Part shown: one piece after another, positions 7,041 to 16,233 of the stretch
How positions within the stretch are numbered: position 1 is the first letter of the stretch
How the letters are laid out: each line of letters opens with the position of its first letter
Assembly (NCBI RefSeq): GCF_019430945.1
Contig: NZ_JAHYCB010000002.1
Coordinates: forward strand, 1-64,000
Reading direction: 5' to 3'
DNA: 64,000 bases
Origin: Neorhizobium populisoli
GTDB lineage: Bacteria; Pseudomonadota; Alphaproteobacteria; Rhizobiales; Rhizobiaceae
Notes under the pieces: model-generated
The model's database searches: none
What the model saw: the letters and a program-made list of their open reading frames with translations, nothing else
Told to the model about the DNA's origin: nothing
Program-made: the position numbers and the translations under genes

Positions 7041-8615
7041 ATGAAACCGATGAAATTCCTGATGGCCGGCGTCGCCGCCACGGTGCTGATGATGAGCACG
7101 GCTCACGCCGCCGACCTGATTATCGGCAGCGCTACCGAGCCGTCCGCGATCGATCCGCTCTTCTCGCGCACCGGCAACAACCAGAACGTCGCCCAGGCGA
7201 TCTTCGACCGTCTGGTCAACACCGATCCGGCGATCAACATGGAGCCGGCTCTGGCCGTCTCCTGGACCAATATCGATCCTCTCACCTGGCAGGTGAAGCT
7301 GCGCGAAGGCGTAAAATTCCACGACGGCAATCCGTTGACGGCAGACGACGTGATCTTCTCGCTGACCCGCGCCAAGGACGTGCCGAACAGCCCGGCGCCG
7401 TTTTCCGGCAACGTCGCGGCGATCGACAGCATGAAGGCGATCGACAACCTCACCGTCGAATTCAAGACCAAGAAGCCGACGCCGGACTTCATGGAGCAGA
7501 TCGGCTTCGTCTACATCCTTGAAAAGAAGGTCGCCCAGGGCGCCACGATCGAGGACTATAACAGCGGCAAGGCGGCGATCGGCACCGGTGCATACAAGTT
7601 CAAGTCCTGGTCGCCGGGCGACAACCTGGCTCTGACGAAGAACGACGGCTTCTGGGGCAAGAAGCAGGATTTCGACAACGTCACGATCAAGTTCATCTCC
7701 AACGATGCCTCGCGCGTCGCGGCTCTGCGTTCGGGCTCGGTTGATCTCATCGATGCGGTGCCCCCACGTGACGTAAAGACCCTTCAGGGCATTTCCGGCC
7801 TCAAGGTCTTCTCGATCGCCTCGGCCCGCCTGATCTATCTCGCCCTCGACAGCGCGCGCGATAAAACCCCCTTCGTCACCGACAAGGACGGCAAGCCGCT
7901 GGAGAAGAACCCGCTGAAGGACCTCAAGGTTCGTCAGGCGCTTTCGCAGCTCGTCAACCGACAGCTCATCGTCGACCGCATTCTCGACGGTTCGGCCGAA
8001 CCTGCCGGCCAGCTGGTCCCGACCGGTGTTGCCGGCAACGATCCGTCGATCAAGGCGGCTGCCTATGATGTCGAAGGCGCCAAGAAGCTCTTGGCGGAAG
8101 CCGGCTACAAGGACGGTTTCGGCATCACGCTGCACACTTCCAACGACCGCTTCCCGGGTGATGCGGATACGGCCCAGGCGCTCGGCCAGATGTTTGCCCG
8201 CGGCGGCCTGAAGGTGAACGGCGTCGTCGCCCAGCCCTATAACGTTTATACCAAGGGCGCCGGCAACGGCGAGTTCTCGGCCTTCATCTTCTCGCTCGGC
8301 AACTCGACCCCGACTTCGGCGACCGGCCTTCGCAACCTCTTGATGACCGTCAACAAGGATGCCGGCACCGGTTCGTTCAACCGCACCAAATATTCGAACC
8401 CGGCTTTCGACCAGGCCATGCAGGCCGCGACCGCCGAGTTCGATGCCAAGAAGCGCATCGAGGGGCTGCAGAAGGCGACCAACATGGTCTTCGCCGACGT
8501 GCCGGTCATTCCGCTCTTCTGGCAGAAGGTTCACTGGGCCGGCAAGGCGAACCTGACCTATGTCGCCAACATGACCGAAGACACGATCCCGACGCTCGCC
8601 GGTATCGCAAAGTAA
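7041..8615 (+). CDS. Periplasmic substrate-binding protein, SBP family 5 (peptide/opine type)
   Basis: 524 residues with a clear Sec signal peptide (FLMAGVAATVLMMSTAHA, cleavage after AHA) and the family-5 pattern throughout: LAVSWTNIDPLTWQVKLREG, KFHDGNPLTADDVIFSL and VRQALSQLVNRQLIV. AAAGAAAGGGAACG precedes the ATG, and the gene follows the ATPases by 19 bp. The solute may be a di-/oligopeptide or related amine. The two enzymes downstream (hydrolase, CapA-like) hint at an unusual amide-linked substrate, but this is inference. Confidence 0.92.
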   Translation: MKPMKFLMAGVAATVLMMSTAHAADLIIGSATEPSAIDPLFSRTGNNQNVAQAIFDRLVNTDPAINMEPALAVSWTNIDPLTWQVKLREGVKFHDGNPLTADDVIFSLTRAKDVPNSPAPFSGNVAAIDSMKAIDNLTVEFKTKKPTPDFMEQIGFVYILEKKVAQGATIEDYNSGKAAIGTGAYKFKSWSPGDNLALTKNDGFWGKKQDFDNVTIKFISNDASRVAALRSGSVDLIDAVPPRDVKTLQGISGLKVFSIASARLIYLALDSARDKTPFVTDKDGKPLEKNPLKDLKVRQALSQLVNRQLIVDRILDGSAEPAGQLVPTGVAGNDPSIKAAAYDVEGAKKLLAEAGYKDGFGITLHTSNDRFPGDADTAQALGQMFARGGLKVNGVVAQPYNVYTKGAGNGEFSAFIFSLGNSTPTSATGLRNLLMTVNKDAGTGSFNRTKYSNPAFDQAMQAATAEFDAKKRIEGLQKATNMVFADVPVIPLFWQKVHWAGKANLTYVANMTEDTIPTLAGIAK

Positions 8616-8660
8616 GAGCGCCGTTTTAGACGCTGCCTCGCTTCGGTGGGACAGCAAATG

Positions 8661-8695
8661 TCCGGGCCGGCAGGAGTGTGGCCGGCCGGCCCGGA
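8661..8695 (+). terminator. GC-rich hairpin with T-rich tail after the binding-protein gene
   Basis: TCCGGGCCGGC (8661-8671) pairs perfectly with GCCGGCCCGGA (8685-8695), and the sequence then runs tcttctttgtcaattttt. It looks like an intrinsic terminator or attenuator that would favour high expression of the binding protein over the downstream hydrolase genes. Confidence 0.7.
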
Positions 8696-8726
8696 TCTTC
8701 TTTGTCAATTTTTCAAGGATACGGAC

Positions 8727-10631
8727 ATGGATACCCTGACGCCTTCGCGCTTCGAGGTGATTGCCGACGACGTGATCGTCGAACGCGATGTGATGGTAAC
8801 GATGCGTGACGGCATCAGGCTCGCGACCGATGTCTATCGCCCGGCTAAGGACGGCAAGGTGATCGAAGGCAAGCTGCCGGCGATCATGGAACGCACGCCC
8901 TATGGCAAGGCCGAGCGCTCTCGCTCCGAGATCGAAGTCGGCATGGATACGCCGATGAAGCGCAACGAAGTGGCGTCCTATTTCGTCCGCGCCGGTTACG
9001 CTGTTATTTATCAGGATTGCCGCGGCCGCCATAATTCCGAAGGCCAGTTCAGCAAATACATTTCCGAGGCGGCAGACGGTTACGACACCGCCCGATGGCT
9101 GGTGGAGCAAGGCTGGTCGAACGGCCAGTTCGGCACGATGGGCTTGTCCTATGCCGCGCATACGCAGGCGGCACTCGCCTGCCTCAATCCGCCGGGTCTT
9201 GCCTGCATGATCATGGATTCGGGCGGGTTCTCCAACGCCTACCAATGCGGCATCCGCCAGGGCGGTGCCTTTGAACTGAAACAGGCGACCTGGGCTTATA
9301 ATCAGGCGATCGGCGAGGCGGACGAATTCGCCCGTGTGGCTATCGAGGCGGAAGATATCAATGCCTGGTTCACCTCCATGCCGTGGCGCGAGGGCGTCTC
9401 GCCGGTGCGCTGGATGCCGGAATACGAGAGCTATCTTCTGGAGCAGTGGCGCAGCGGCACGTTCGACGAAAGCTGGCGCCGCGTCGGCCTCTATATGGAA
9501 GGTTTCTACGAAACCTTCCCGGAAGTGCCCTGCGTGCTGATGTCCAGCTGGTACGATGCCTATGTAAAATCGACGCTCGATAACTACCGCGGCCTCTCCG
9601 GCAAGAAGGAACGCCCCCTGCAGCTCATCATGGGGCCGTGGCTGCATGGCAACCGTAACACCACGCTCGCCGGCGACACGTCCTTCGGTCCGACCGCACC
9701 GCTCGGCGGCAACGTCATGGAAAGCTGGCTCGCCTTCCGCCGCAACTGGTTCGATCGCTGGCTGAAGGGCAACGATAACGGCGTTTCCGAACAGCCGACC
9801 GTGCGCGCCTTCGTCATGGGCGGTGGCTCGGGTAACCGCAATGACCAGGGCCTGCTCGATCACGGCGGCCGCTGGATCGAGGCGGCAGACTGGCCGCTGC
9901 CGGGCACCGAGTTCCGCAATTTCTACATCCACGAAAACGGCTCGCTCTCCGCCGACAAGCCGAAGGCCGATATTGCCCCCTTCGTCTATGATTTCGATCC
10001 GAAGAACCCCGTGCCGACCATCGGCGGTTCGCTGACAAGCGGCCAGCCGATCTTCGAAGGCGGCGGTTTCGACCAGCGCGAGGGGAACAAGTTCTACGGT
10101 TCGAAGCACCCCGGCCTGCCGCTCTCGGCCCGCGCCGACGTGCTGTCCTTCGAGACCGAAATACTCACCGAAGACGTCGCCGTCGTCGGCCCGATCACCG
10201 TCGAGCTCTACGTCTCTTCCGATGCGCCGGATACCGATTTCACCGCCAAGCTGGTCGACGTCTATCCGCCGAGCAAGGATCATCCGACCGGCTACGCGCT
10301 CAACATCACCGACGGCATCATCCGTTGCCGCTATCGGAACTCCTTCGAAAAGCCGGAACCGATCGTCGCAGGCGAGGTTTTCAAGGTGACAATCGAGCCG
10401 TTCGCCACCGCCAACCTCTTCGCCAAGGGACATCGTATCCGGCTGGACATTTCCTCGTCCAACTTCCCGAAATACGACGTCAACCCGAACACCTATGCGC
10501 CGGAGGGCCGTGGCCGTACCACGCAGGTCGCCCGCAACACGGTGTTCTGCGATGTGGCCCGCCCCTCCGCCATCCGCTTGCCGATCGTCAGCGGCGAGGC
10601 GATGGCGGCGCTGAAGCCTTTCGGGAAATAG
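8727..10631 (+). CDS. CocE/NonD-family hydrolase (X-Pro dipeptidyl-peptidase-like)
   Basis: About 634 residues. The alpha/beta-hydrolase domain has the nucleophile elbow GLSYAAHTQ (Ser ~141), preceded by YQDCRGRHNSEG. The C-terminal half is the jelly-roll X-Pro dipeptidyl-peptidase C domain (VGPITVELYVSSDAPDTDF, then IRLDISSSNFPKYDVN). ATG 8727 (MDTLTPSRFEV) is chosen because the product then begins like family members and AAGGAT lies ~10 bases upstream; the frame is open back to 8646, through the terminator hairpin. CocE-family members cleave ester or amide bonds in peptides, beta-lactam acyl groups or cocaine. Position after a peptide transporter suggests intracellular hydrolysis of the imported compound. 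Confidence 0.88.
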   Translation: MDTLTPSRFEVIADDVIVERDVMVTMRDGIRLATDVYRPAKDGKVIEGKLPAIMERTPYGKAERSRSEIEVGMDTPMKRNEVASYFVRAGYAVIYQDCRGRHNSEGQFSKYISEAADGYDTARWLVEQGWSNGQFGTMGLSYAAHTQAALACLNPPGLACMIMDSGGFSNAYQCGIRQGGAFELKQATWAYNQAIGEADEFARVAIEAEDINAWFTSMPWREGVSPVRWMPEYESYLLEQWRSGTFDESWRRVGLYMEGFYETFPEVPCVLMSSWYDAYVKSTLDNYRGLSGKKERPLQLIMGPWLHGNRNTTLAGDTSFGPTAPLGGNVMESWLAFRRNWFDRWLKGNDNGVSEQPTVRAFVMGGGSGNRNDQGLLDHGGRWIEAADWPLPGTEFRNFYIHENGSLSADKPKADIAPFVYDFDPKNPVPTIGGSLTSGQPIFEGGGFDQREGNKFYGSKHPGLPLSARADVLSFETEILTEDVAVVGPITVELYVSSDAPDTDFTAKLVDVYPPSKDHPTGYALNITDGIIRCRYRNSFEKPEPIVAGEVFKVTIEPFATANLFAKGHRIRLDISSSNFPKYDVNPNTYAPEGRGRTTQVARNTVFCDVARPSAIRLPIVSGEAMAALKPFGK

Positions 10632-10634
10632 ACG

Positions 10635-11795
10635 ATGCCGCTCACCGTCGCCGTCATCGGCCAGATTTTGATCCACGGCTGCCTCGATCTTTCGGGCGAG
10701 GGGCAGCAGGAGGTGATGGATTTCCTGAAGGCGGATGTCGCCTTCGGCAATCTGGAAGCGACGGTGGAAACGGCCGGCGCCTGGCCGACTAAAACGAAGA
10801 CGCTTCATCTGGCCTCGCCCGGAGCGCTCGCCTCGGTGCGCGACCTTGGTTTTCATGCGGTCACGCATGCCAACAACCATGCCTTCGATCTCGGCCCGCC
10901 CGGGATCGCTTCAACACGGGCTGCGGCGGAAGCCGCTGGATTACAGCTTGCCGGCAGCGGCAAGGATATCGATGCAGCAGCGACTCCGGCGATTGTTGCT
11001 CCCGCCGGAGCTTCAGGGAAATCCCTGGCGATCTTCTCCGTCGATCTCGGCCCGCAGCCGGATATCAACTACGCCTCGGCCGACCGGGCCGGCATCGCAC
11101 CTCTACGGATGAAGCGCGCTGTCGCCCTGCCGCCTGCGGAATTCGAGACCCTGCAGCGGATTGTCACGACACTGGGAGATGACAAACGCAGTGCTGCCCG
11201 CGCAGCCGTCGGCTACGATGTCGGCAAGCAGCCCGAACTCGAAGCCTTCGGCACACAGATCGTGCCCGGTGACGCGATTGCCGCCCGTTGGATTGCCGAC
11301 GAGCAGGATATGCAAAGGCTGGTGGACGGCATCGACGCGGCCAAGGCCATGGGCGATCTCGTCGCGGTAGCAATCCACGGCCATCACTGGGATTCGAACT
11401 GGAAGGAGCCGCCCGCTTGGCTCCTCGATCTCTGCCGCAGTCTGATCGACAATGACGCCGACCTGATCCTCGGCACCGGTGCACCGGTCATGCAGCCGAT
11501 CGCCTTCCACCGTGGCAAGGCGATCATCCCTGGTCTCGGCAATTTCGTCTTCCACACCCGCCGTCCGGCGACTTATGACGAAAAACGTGTCGATGTCTGG
11601 CGCAGCGCGGCGATCCGGCTGACGCTTGCCGATGACGGAACCTGCGAAAAACTGGAACTCCTGCCGATTTCGGTCGGCCGACCTTCTGACGATACACCGT
11701 TTGGTCCTGTACCGTTGAGCGGCGCAGATGCGGACGAAATCCGCACTCGCGCTTTCTCCGACCTGTCGAAAACGGAAAAGGCGCTCGTCTCTTGA
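10635..11795 (+). CDS. CapA-family protein (poly-gamma-glutamate capsule protein-like, metallophosphatase fold)
   Basis: 386 residues starting MPLTVAVIGQILIHGCLDL, three bases after the hydrolase stop. CapA-type landmarks are visible: FGNLEATVE, a Asn-Asn-His motif (THANNHAFDLGPPG), AIHGHHWDSNWKEPP, and a C-terminal GKAIIPGLGNFVFH. There is no signal peptide or membrane anchor, unlike capsule-making CapA, so this is probably a cytosolic enzyme of the catabolic branch of the family. The operon context (peptide ABC transporter, CocE hydrolase) suggests a role on an amide- or phospho-substrate; the exact reaction is unknown. Confidence 0.82.
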   Translation: MPLTVAVIGQILIHGCLDLSGEGQQEVMDFLKADVAFGNLEATVETAGAWPTKTKTLHLASPGALASVRDLGFHAVTHANNHAFDLGPPGIASTRAAAEAAGLQLAGSGKDIDAAATPAIVAPAGASGKSLAIFSVDLGPQPDINYASADRAGIAPLRMKRAVALPPAEFETLQRIVTTLGDDKRSAARAAVGYDVGKQPELEAFGTQIVPGDAIAARWIADEQDMQRLVDGIDAAKAMGDLVAVAIHGHHWDSNWKEPPAWLLDLCRSLIDNDADLILGTGAPVMQPIAFHRGKAIIPGLGNFVFHTRRPATYDEKRVDVWRSAAIRLTLADDGTCEKLELLPISVGRPSDDTPFGPVPLSGADADEIRTRAFSDLSKTEKALVS

Positions 11796-11799
11796 ATCC

Positions 11800-12522
11800 T
11801 CAACAGATCCTGCCGGTAAACACGTAACCCACGCCGCGTACCGCCTTGATGAGCTGCGGGTGCTTGGCATCCAGCTCGATCTTGCGGCGCAGCCGCACGA
11901 TTTGCGCGTCGATCGTGCGGTCGAAGGCTTCAAGCTGCCGCCCGCGTGTTTCGTCCATCAGGAAATCGCGGGTCAGCACCCGGCCGGGATGCTGCACGAA
12001 GGCGGCCAGCATGTCGAACTCGCCGGTCGTCAGCTCCACCTCCGTGCCGTCGCCGGACAGCAATTGCCGCCGAGATAGATTGAGCGTCCAGCCTTCGAAG
12101 CGGATGATTTTCTCGTCCGTCGGCTCGGTTTTCGACATCGAAGGCTGGCGGCGGCGCAGGATCGATTTCAGGCGCGCATGCACCTCACGCAGGTGAAACG
12201 GCTTGGCGATATAGTCGTCGGCGCCGATCTCGATGCCGATGATCCGGTCCACCACGTCGTCGCGGCCGGTCAGCATCATGATCGGGATATCGGATTGCAT
12301 GCGGATTTCGCGGGCAAGGTCCAATCCGTCCTGGCCACCCGGCAAAGACAGATCGAGAAGGATGATATCAACTTCCTTAGCCTTCATCTGGCCGCGCATT
12401 TCCTGCCCGTCGGCGGCCGTGCTGACGCCGTAACCTTCGCCTTCGAAATAGCGGGTCAGCATCTGGCGAATGCGCGGATCGTCGTCGACCACGAGGATAT
12501 GGGCAGCGGCGGGAGAAGACAT
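11800..12522 (-). CDS. fxkR: OmpR/PhoB-type response regulator, probable FxkR
   Basis: 240 residues. The receiver domain has the acidic pair D13-D14, phosphoacceptor D57 (ILLDLSLPGG) and the conserved Lys in DDYIAKPFHL. The C-terminal OmpR winged helix carries TGEFDMLAAFVQHPGRVLTR and RLRRKIELD. No histidine kinase adjoins it directly, but it is divergent from a fixK-type gene that is followed by a hybrid FixL-like kinase. That arrangement matches the FxkR/FixK/hFixL system I recall from Rhizobium etli, in which FxkR, an OmpR-type regulator, binds a GTTACA-N4-GTTACA K-box to activate fixK. The same repeat is present upstream here (12540-12555). The stop is four bases from the end of the convergent capA-like gene. 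Assignment rests on context plus the binding-site match. Confidence 0.78.
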   Translation of the reverse strand: MSSPAAAHILVVDDDPRIRQMLTRYFEGEGYGVSTAADGQEMRGQMKAKEVDIILLDLSLPGGQDGLDLAREIRMQSDIPIMMLTGRDDVVDRIIGIEIGADDYIAKPFHLREVHARLKSILRRRQPSMSKTEPTDEKIIRFEGWTLNLSRRQLLSGDGTEVELTTGEFDMLAAFVQHPGRVLTRDFLMDETRGRQLEAFDRTIDAQIVRLRRKIELDAKHPQLIKAVRGVGYVFTGRIC

Positions 12523-12539
12523 CAGCAGAGAACCGTCGT

Positions 12540-12555
12540 GTTACAGTCTGTTACC
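12540..12555. promoter_or_regulatory. K-box-like direct repeat GTTACA-N4-GTTACC (probable FxkR site)
   Basis: GTTACA at 12540-12545 and GTTACC at 12550-12555 are separated by four bases, a 10-bp period suited to an OmpR dimer. A third GTTACC sits at 12592-12597. All lie in the 119-bp region between the fxkR-like gene and fixK, about 87 bp upstream of the fixK start. Confidence 0.7.
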
Positions 12556-12641
12556 AAATCGAACCAAGTTTTACTGGGTTAGCATTCGCGTGTTACCGGT
12601 AAGAGGTCAACTGCCCTCAACTGAACGGACGGGGCAAGACC

Positions 12642-13397
12642 ATGTTTCTCACGGATTACGCGAAGGCTTTGAACACGACGGGCGCCGGCCTTTATGGCGA
12701 GCCGGATTGTCTGCACGGGCTTTTCGCAAAACAGCCCGCCGAATATCTCGCACCCGGTCAGGCGCTGTTCTTCGAAGGCGACGAGGCACGCCACATTTTC
12801 GAGGTAATCGAGGGCACTTTGCGGGTTTTCCGCATCATTTCGGACGGAAGGCGCGTCATCACCGGCTTCCTGCATGCGGGCGATATCGTCGGCGTCTCGC
12901 TGCGCAACGACTATCTCTACACCGCTGAGGCGATCACCACGGCCAAAATCCGCCGCCTGCCGCGCCGCCAGTTCGAGGCAGCTGTGGCGAGTTCGGACGG
13001 GTTGCGGCAGGATGTCTTGGCCCGCGTCTGCGACGAAATGGCCGCCGCTCAGGACCAGATGGTCCTGCTCGCGAGCAAGAGCGCCGAGGAGCGCATCTGC
13101 ACCTTCTTCCAGAAGTACCTGCGGCGCGCATTGTCGGAGGGAAGCCTGCAGCCGGTCGTCGAACTGCCGATGAGCCGGCAGGACATGGCCGACTATCTCG
13201 GCCTGACGATCGAGACAGTGTCGCGCACCATCACCCGGCTGATCGGCAAGGGCGTCCTGAACGTGTTGGATCCGACCGCACGCCACTCGATCCGCATCGA
13301 ACGGCCGGGAATGCTTGCACAACTCGCCGGAGACGACGATGACTGTATCGACATGCGGCGTGATTTGCAGGCTCAGGGTGAGCGGCGGCGCCACTGA
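12642..13397 (+). CDS. fixK: Crp/Fnr-family transcriptional regulator, FixK type
   Basis: 251 residues: an N-terminal cyclic-nucleotide-like beta-barrel (PGQALFFEGDEARHIFEVIEG, residues ~40-120 region), a long dimerisation helix and a C-terminal helix-turn-helix (LPMSRQDMADYLGLTIETVS then RTITRL) with the E-x-x-S-R recognition residues of FNR/FixK proteins, which read TTGAT-N4-ATCAA sites. The N-terminal four-Cys iron-sulphur cluster of FNR/FnrN is absent, so oxygen input must come from outside, which fits FixK activated through the kinase downstream. Palindromes of this type precede fixN, fixG and hemN in this window. GGGGCAAGACC lies before the ATG. Confidence 0.88.
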   Translation: MFLTDYAKALNTTGAGLYGEPDCLHGLFAKQPAEYLAPGQALFFEGDEARHIFEVIEGTLRVFRIISDGRRVITGFLHAGDIVGVSLRNDYLYTAEAITTAKIRRLPRRQFEAAVASSDGLRQDVLARVCDEMAAAQDQMVLLASKSAEERICTFFQKYLRRALSEGSLQPVVELPMSRQDMADYLGLTIETVSRTITRLIGKGVLNVLDPTARHSIRIERPGMLAQLAGDDDDCIDMRRDLQAQGERRRH

Positions 13398-13400
13398 CCT

Positions 13401-15338
13401 TTGAACGGAATGTCTATGCCTGGCAGGACCCAAACCGGCACGTCCACCGACAGCCAGCTCGACGCCCTCACCATGCTGCTGGACGATGCCAACCTGATCG
13501 TCCATGGCACCGATGGCATCGTCCGCAGATGGACGACAGGCTGTGAGCGGCTTTACGGCTGGTCGAAAGACGAAGCGCTGGGCAAAGTCGTGCATGAATT
13601 GCTGGCGACGGAGTTTCCCGAGCCGGTCGAAGACATCCGCCGGCAGGTGCAGACCACTCACGCCTGGGAGGGGGAGGTGGTCCATCGCCACAGGGACGGT
13701 CACACCGTCTTCGTCGCCACCCGCTGGGTTTTAATCAACACGTCCGGTGATGGGCCTCCGATCATCATCCAGACCAACAATGATGTGACGGAGATGAAAA
13801 GGGTGCAGAACCATCTGGCCGAGCGCGAAGCGCATCTGCGCTCCATTCTGGATACCGTGCCGGAATCGATGATCGTCATCGATGAGTTCGGCAAGATTTC
13901 CTCCTTCAGCGCCGCCGCCGAGCGGCTGTTCGGTTATGCGTCAGAGGAAGTCTGCGGCCACAATGTCAGCATGCTGATGCCCAATCCGGACCGCGAGGCA
14001 CATGACAGCTATATCTCCCGTTACCTGACGACCGGCGAACGCCGCATCATCGGGTATGGCCGCGTGGTGCAGGGCCAGCGCAAGGACAGGTCGGTTTTTC
14101 CGATGGAACTTGCGGTCGGCGAGGCGCAGACCAACGGCAAACGCATCTTCACCGGCTTCGTTCGCGATCTGACCAGCCGCCACAAGATCGAGGAAGAACT
14201 GCGCCAGGCCCAGAAGATGGAAGCGATCGGTCAGTTGACTGGCGGATTGGCGCATGACTTCAACAATCTGCTGACCGTCATCAGCGGTAATCTCGAAATG
14301 ATCGAGGACCGCTTGAAGGATGCCGGCCTGCTGGAACTGCTGCACGAAGCGCAAGGAGCGGCGGAGGACGGCGCCAAGCTGACCGGCCAGTTGCTCGCCT
14401 TCGGTCGCCGTCAGCCGCTGCATCCAAAACTCGTCGATGTCGGCAGCCTCGTCAGCGGTTTTTCCGAACTTCTGCGCCGCACGCTCGGCGAAACCATCCA
14501 GCTGCGCACCACCGTGACCGGTGCGGCCAACGAAGCGAATGTCGATGGATCGCAGCTGCAGAACGCGCTTCTCAACCTCACGCTCAACGCTCGCGATGCC
14601 ATGCCGCGCGGCGGCAAGCTGACGATCGAGATTTCCCGCGTGCGGCTGGATGTCGATTATGCGCAGATGTATCCGGACGTCCGCACCGGCGAATACGTGC
14701 TGATCGCGGTGACGGACACCGGCGAGGGCATGACCGCCGACGTGCGTGAAAAAGCCTTCGATCCCTTCTTCACCACCAAGGGCGCCGGTGCGGGCACGGG
14801 GCTTGGTCTCAGCATGGTCTATGGTTTCGCCAAACAGTCCGGCGGCCATGCGCAGCTCTATAGCGAGCTCGGGCAGGGCACGAGCGTGAGAATATTCCTC
14901 GCTGCGGCCCCACGCCACGATGGTGCGGACCAGCTCGCATCCGAGGCTGAAACGAAGCCAACCTCCATGCCCGGCGGCACGGAAAAGATCCTTGTCGTCG
15001 AAGACGATCCACGCGTGCGGCGTATCGCCGTCTCGCGATTGACGCAACTCGGTTACGAGATCGTCGAGGCGCCGAACGCAGCGGAAGCGCTGGACCGTCT
15101 CGATGAACACAATGATATCGCGCTGCTCTTCACCGATATCGTCATGCCGGGCGGCATGACCGGCGATGAACTCGCCGCCGAAGTCCGCATCCGCCGGCCC
15201 GGCATCAAAATATTGTTCACATCAGGCTATGCCGAACCCTCGATCGCCGGCCGCGAGTTGGCGCAGTCGGGCAGCTGGTTGAAGAAGCCTTATACGGCGC
15301 GGGAACTGGCGACATTGCTGCGGGAGTTGCTGGACTGA
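13401..15338 (+). CDS. fixL: Hybrid haem-PAS sensor kinase with C-terminal receiver (hFixL type)
   Basis: 645 residues, starting three bases after the fixK stop. An N-terminal PAS domain (~20-130) is followed by a second PAS (~140-260) that is nearly FixL-like: AHDSYISRY supplies a proximal His at residue 201 and IIGYGR an Arg at 221, the counterparts of His200 and Arg220 of Bradyrhizobium FixL, which bind haem and sense O2. The kinase core has phosphoacceptor His285 (GGLAHDFNN), an N-box (NLTLNARDAM) and G-boxes (DTGEGM, GTGLGL). Residues ~527-645 are a receiver with D535/D536, D579 and a Lys in LKKPY. No membrane helices, as in the cytosolic hFixL of Rhizobium etli and R. leguminosarum. It probably phosphorylates itself at low oxygen and signals to the FxkR-like regulator. 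Confidence 0.88.
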   Translation: MNGMSMPGRTQTGTSTDSQLDALTMLLDDANLIVHGTDGIVRRWTTGCERLYGWSKDEALGKVVHELLATEFPEPVEDIRRQVQTTHAWEGEVVHRHRDGHTVFVATRWVLINTSGDGPPIIIQTNNDVTEMKRVQNHLAEREAHLRSILDTVPESMIVIDEFGKISSFSAAAERLFGYASEEVCGHNVSMLMPNPDREAHDSYISRYLTTGERRIIGYGRVVQGQRKDRSVFPMELAVGEAQTNGKRIFTGFVRDLTSRHKIEEELRQAQKMEAIGQLTGGLAHDFNNLLTVISGNLEMIEDRLKDAGLLELLHEAQGAAEDGAKLTGQLLAFGRRQPLHPKLVDVGSLVSGFSELLRRTLGETIQLRTTVTGAANEANVDGSQLQNALLNLTLNARDAMPRGGKLTIEISRVRLDVDYAQMYPDVRTGEYVLIAVTDTGEGMTADVREKAFDPFFTTKGAGAGTGLGLSMVYGFAKQSGGHAQLYSELGQGTSVRIFLAAAPRHDGADQLASEAETKPTSMPGGTEKILVVEDDPRVRRIAVSRLTQLGYEIVEAPNAAEALDRLDEHNDIALLFTDIVMPGGMTGDELAAEVRIRRPGIKILFTSGYAEPSIAGRELAQSGSWLKKPYTARELATLLRELLD

Positions 15339-15350
15339 AGCCGTCTGGCC

Positions 15351-15998
15351 TCAAGTGTTTCCCGCCGTGAAGACCGCAAGCTGAGCCTCGAATGCGCGCT
15401 GATATGCTGGCCGTGCCTTACCCCGCGCGATATAGGCGGCGAGATTTGCGTATTCGTCCAAAAGACCGGAGCTTTCCAATCGGCGCAGCACCGTCACCAT
15501 CAGGATATCGGCGGCGCTGAAGGCGCTATCGAGCCATTCGGCATCGCCAAGCCACGTGGAAAGTTCCATGAGCCGCTTGCGGATGCGTTCTTCGATCATG
15601 GCGAGGCGTTGAGAATACCAGGTCTCTTCACGCTCAAGGAAAAACGCCATCTCGCGCTCGACCACCGTCGGCTCGATCGTGCTCAGCGCCGCAAACATCC
15701 ATGTAATTGCCCGCGCCCGAGCATCGGCATCATGCGGCAGCAGACCCGGATGACGCTCGGCGATATGAAACAGGATCGAACCGGTCTCGAACAGGGCGAG
15801 CCCGCCTTCCTCATAGGTCGGAATCTGCCCGAACGGTTGAAGCGCCAGATGTGCGGGCTCCTTCATCGTCTTGAATGACACAAGACGGACATCGTAGGGC
15901 TGCCCGACCTCTTCCAGCGCCCATCGAACGCGAAAGTCACGCGCCAGGCCACGGCCGCGATCCGGCGAGCTTTCAAAGGCGGTAATCGTAATCGTCAT
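15351..15998 (-). CDS. Glutathione S-transferase family protein
   Basis: 215 residues from ATG 15998 (MTITITAFESSPDRGRG), chosen because GGGAGAAC lies just upstream; longer versions read through low-quality sequence. The thioredoxin-fold N-terminal half contains GQIPTYEEGGLALFETGSI, with the cis-Pro and Glu-Thr/Ser glutathione contacts, and an all-helical C-terminal half follows (DSAFSAADILMVTVLRRL). Role undefined, perhaps detoxification of electrophiles. It is convergent with the hybrid kinase gene, 12 bp apart, and shows no FixK site close upstream. Confidence 0.88.
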   Translation of the reverse strand: MTITITAFESSPDRGRGLARDFRVRWALEEVGQPYDVRLVSFKTMKEPAHLALQPFGQIPTYEEGGLALFETGSILFHIAERHPGLLPHDADARARAITWMFAALSTIEPTVVEREMAFFLEREETWYSQRLAMIEERIRKRLMELSTWLGDAEWLDSAFSAADILMVTVLRRLESSGLLDEYANLAAYIARGKARPAYQRAFEAQLAVFTAGNT

Positions 15999-16233
15999 CG
16001 GAGTTCTCCCAAGCTTCATTGCTTTGAAGACGATCGAGCAGACGAGGTTCCGACATCGATCACTGAGATAGTTGCGGTATCGGACCCGTCCTTCACACTG
16101 GACGAACACCCGCCCGTCTGTCAAAAGGCGCGCGGGGCGCGACCGCCAGTAACTTTAGACTGGGTTCGGGCGGCCGATTGACGTCACGCTGCTGCCGCGA
16201 GATCACGCTGGCCGCCCCACTTAAAACAACTGA

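Noticed and set aside
6990..10880. A 1296-codon open frame on the minus strand
   Set aside because: It lies entirely opposite the binding-protein, hydrolase and capA-like genes, which have clear homology features; the translation is His/Arg/Asp-rich shadow sequence typical of high-GC antisense frames.
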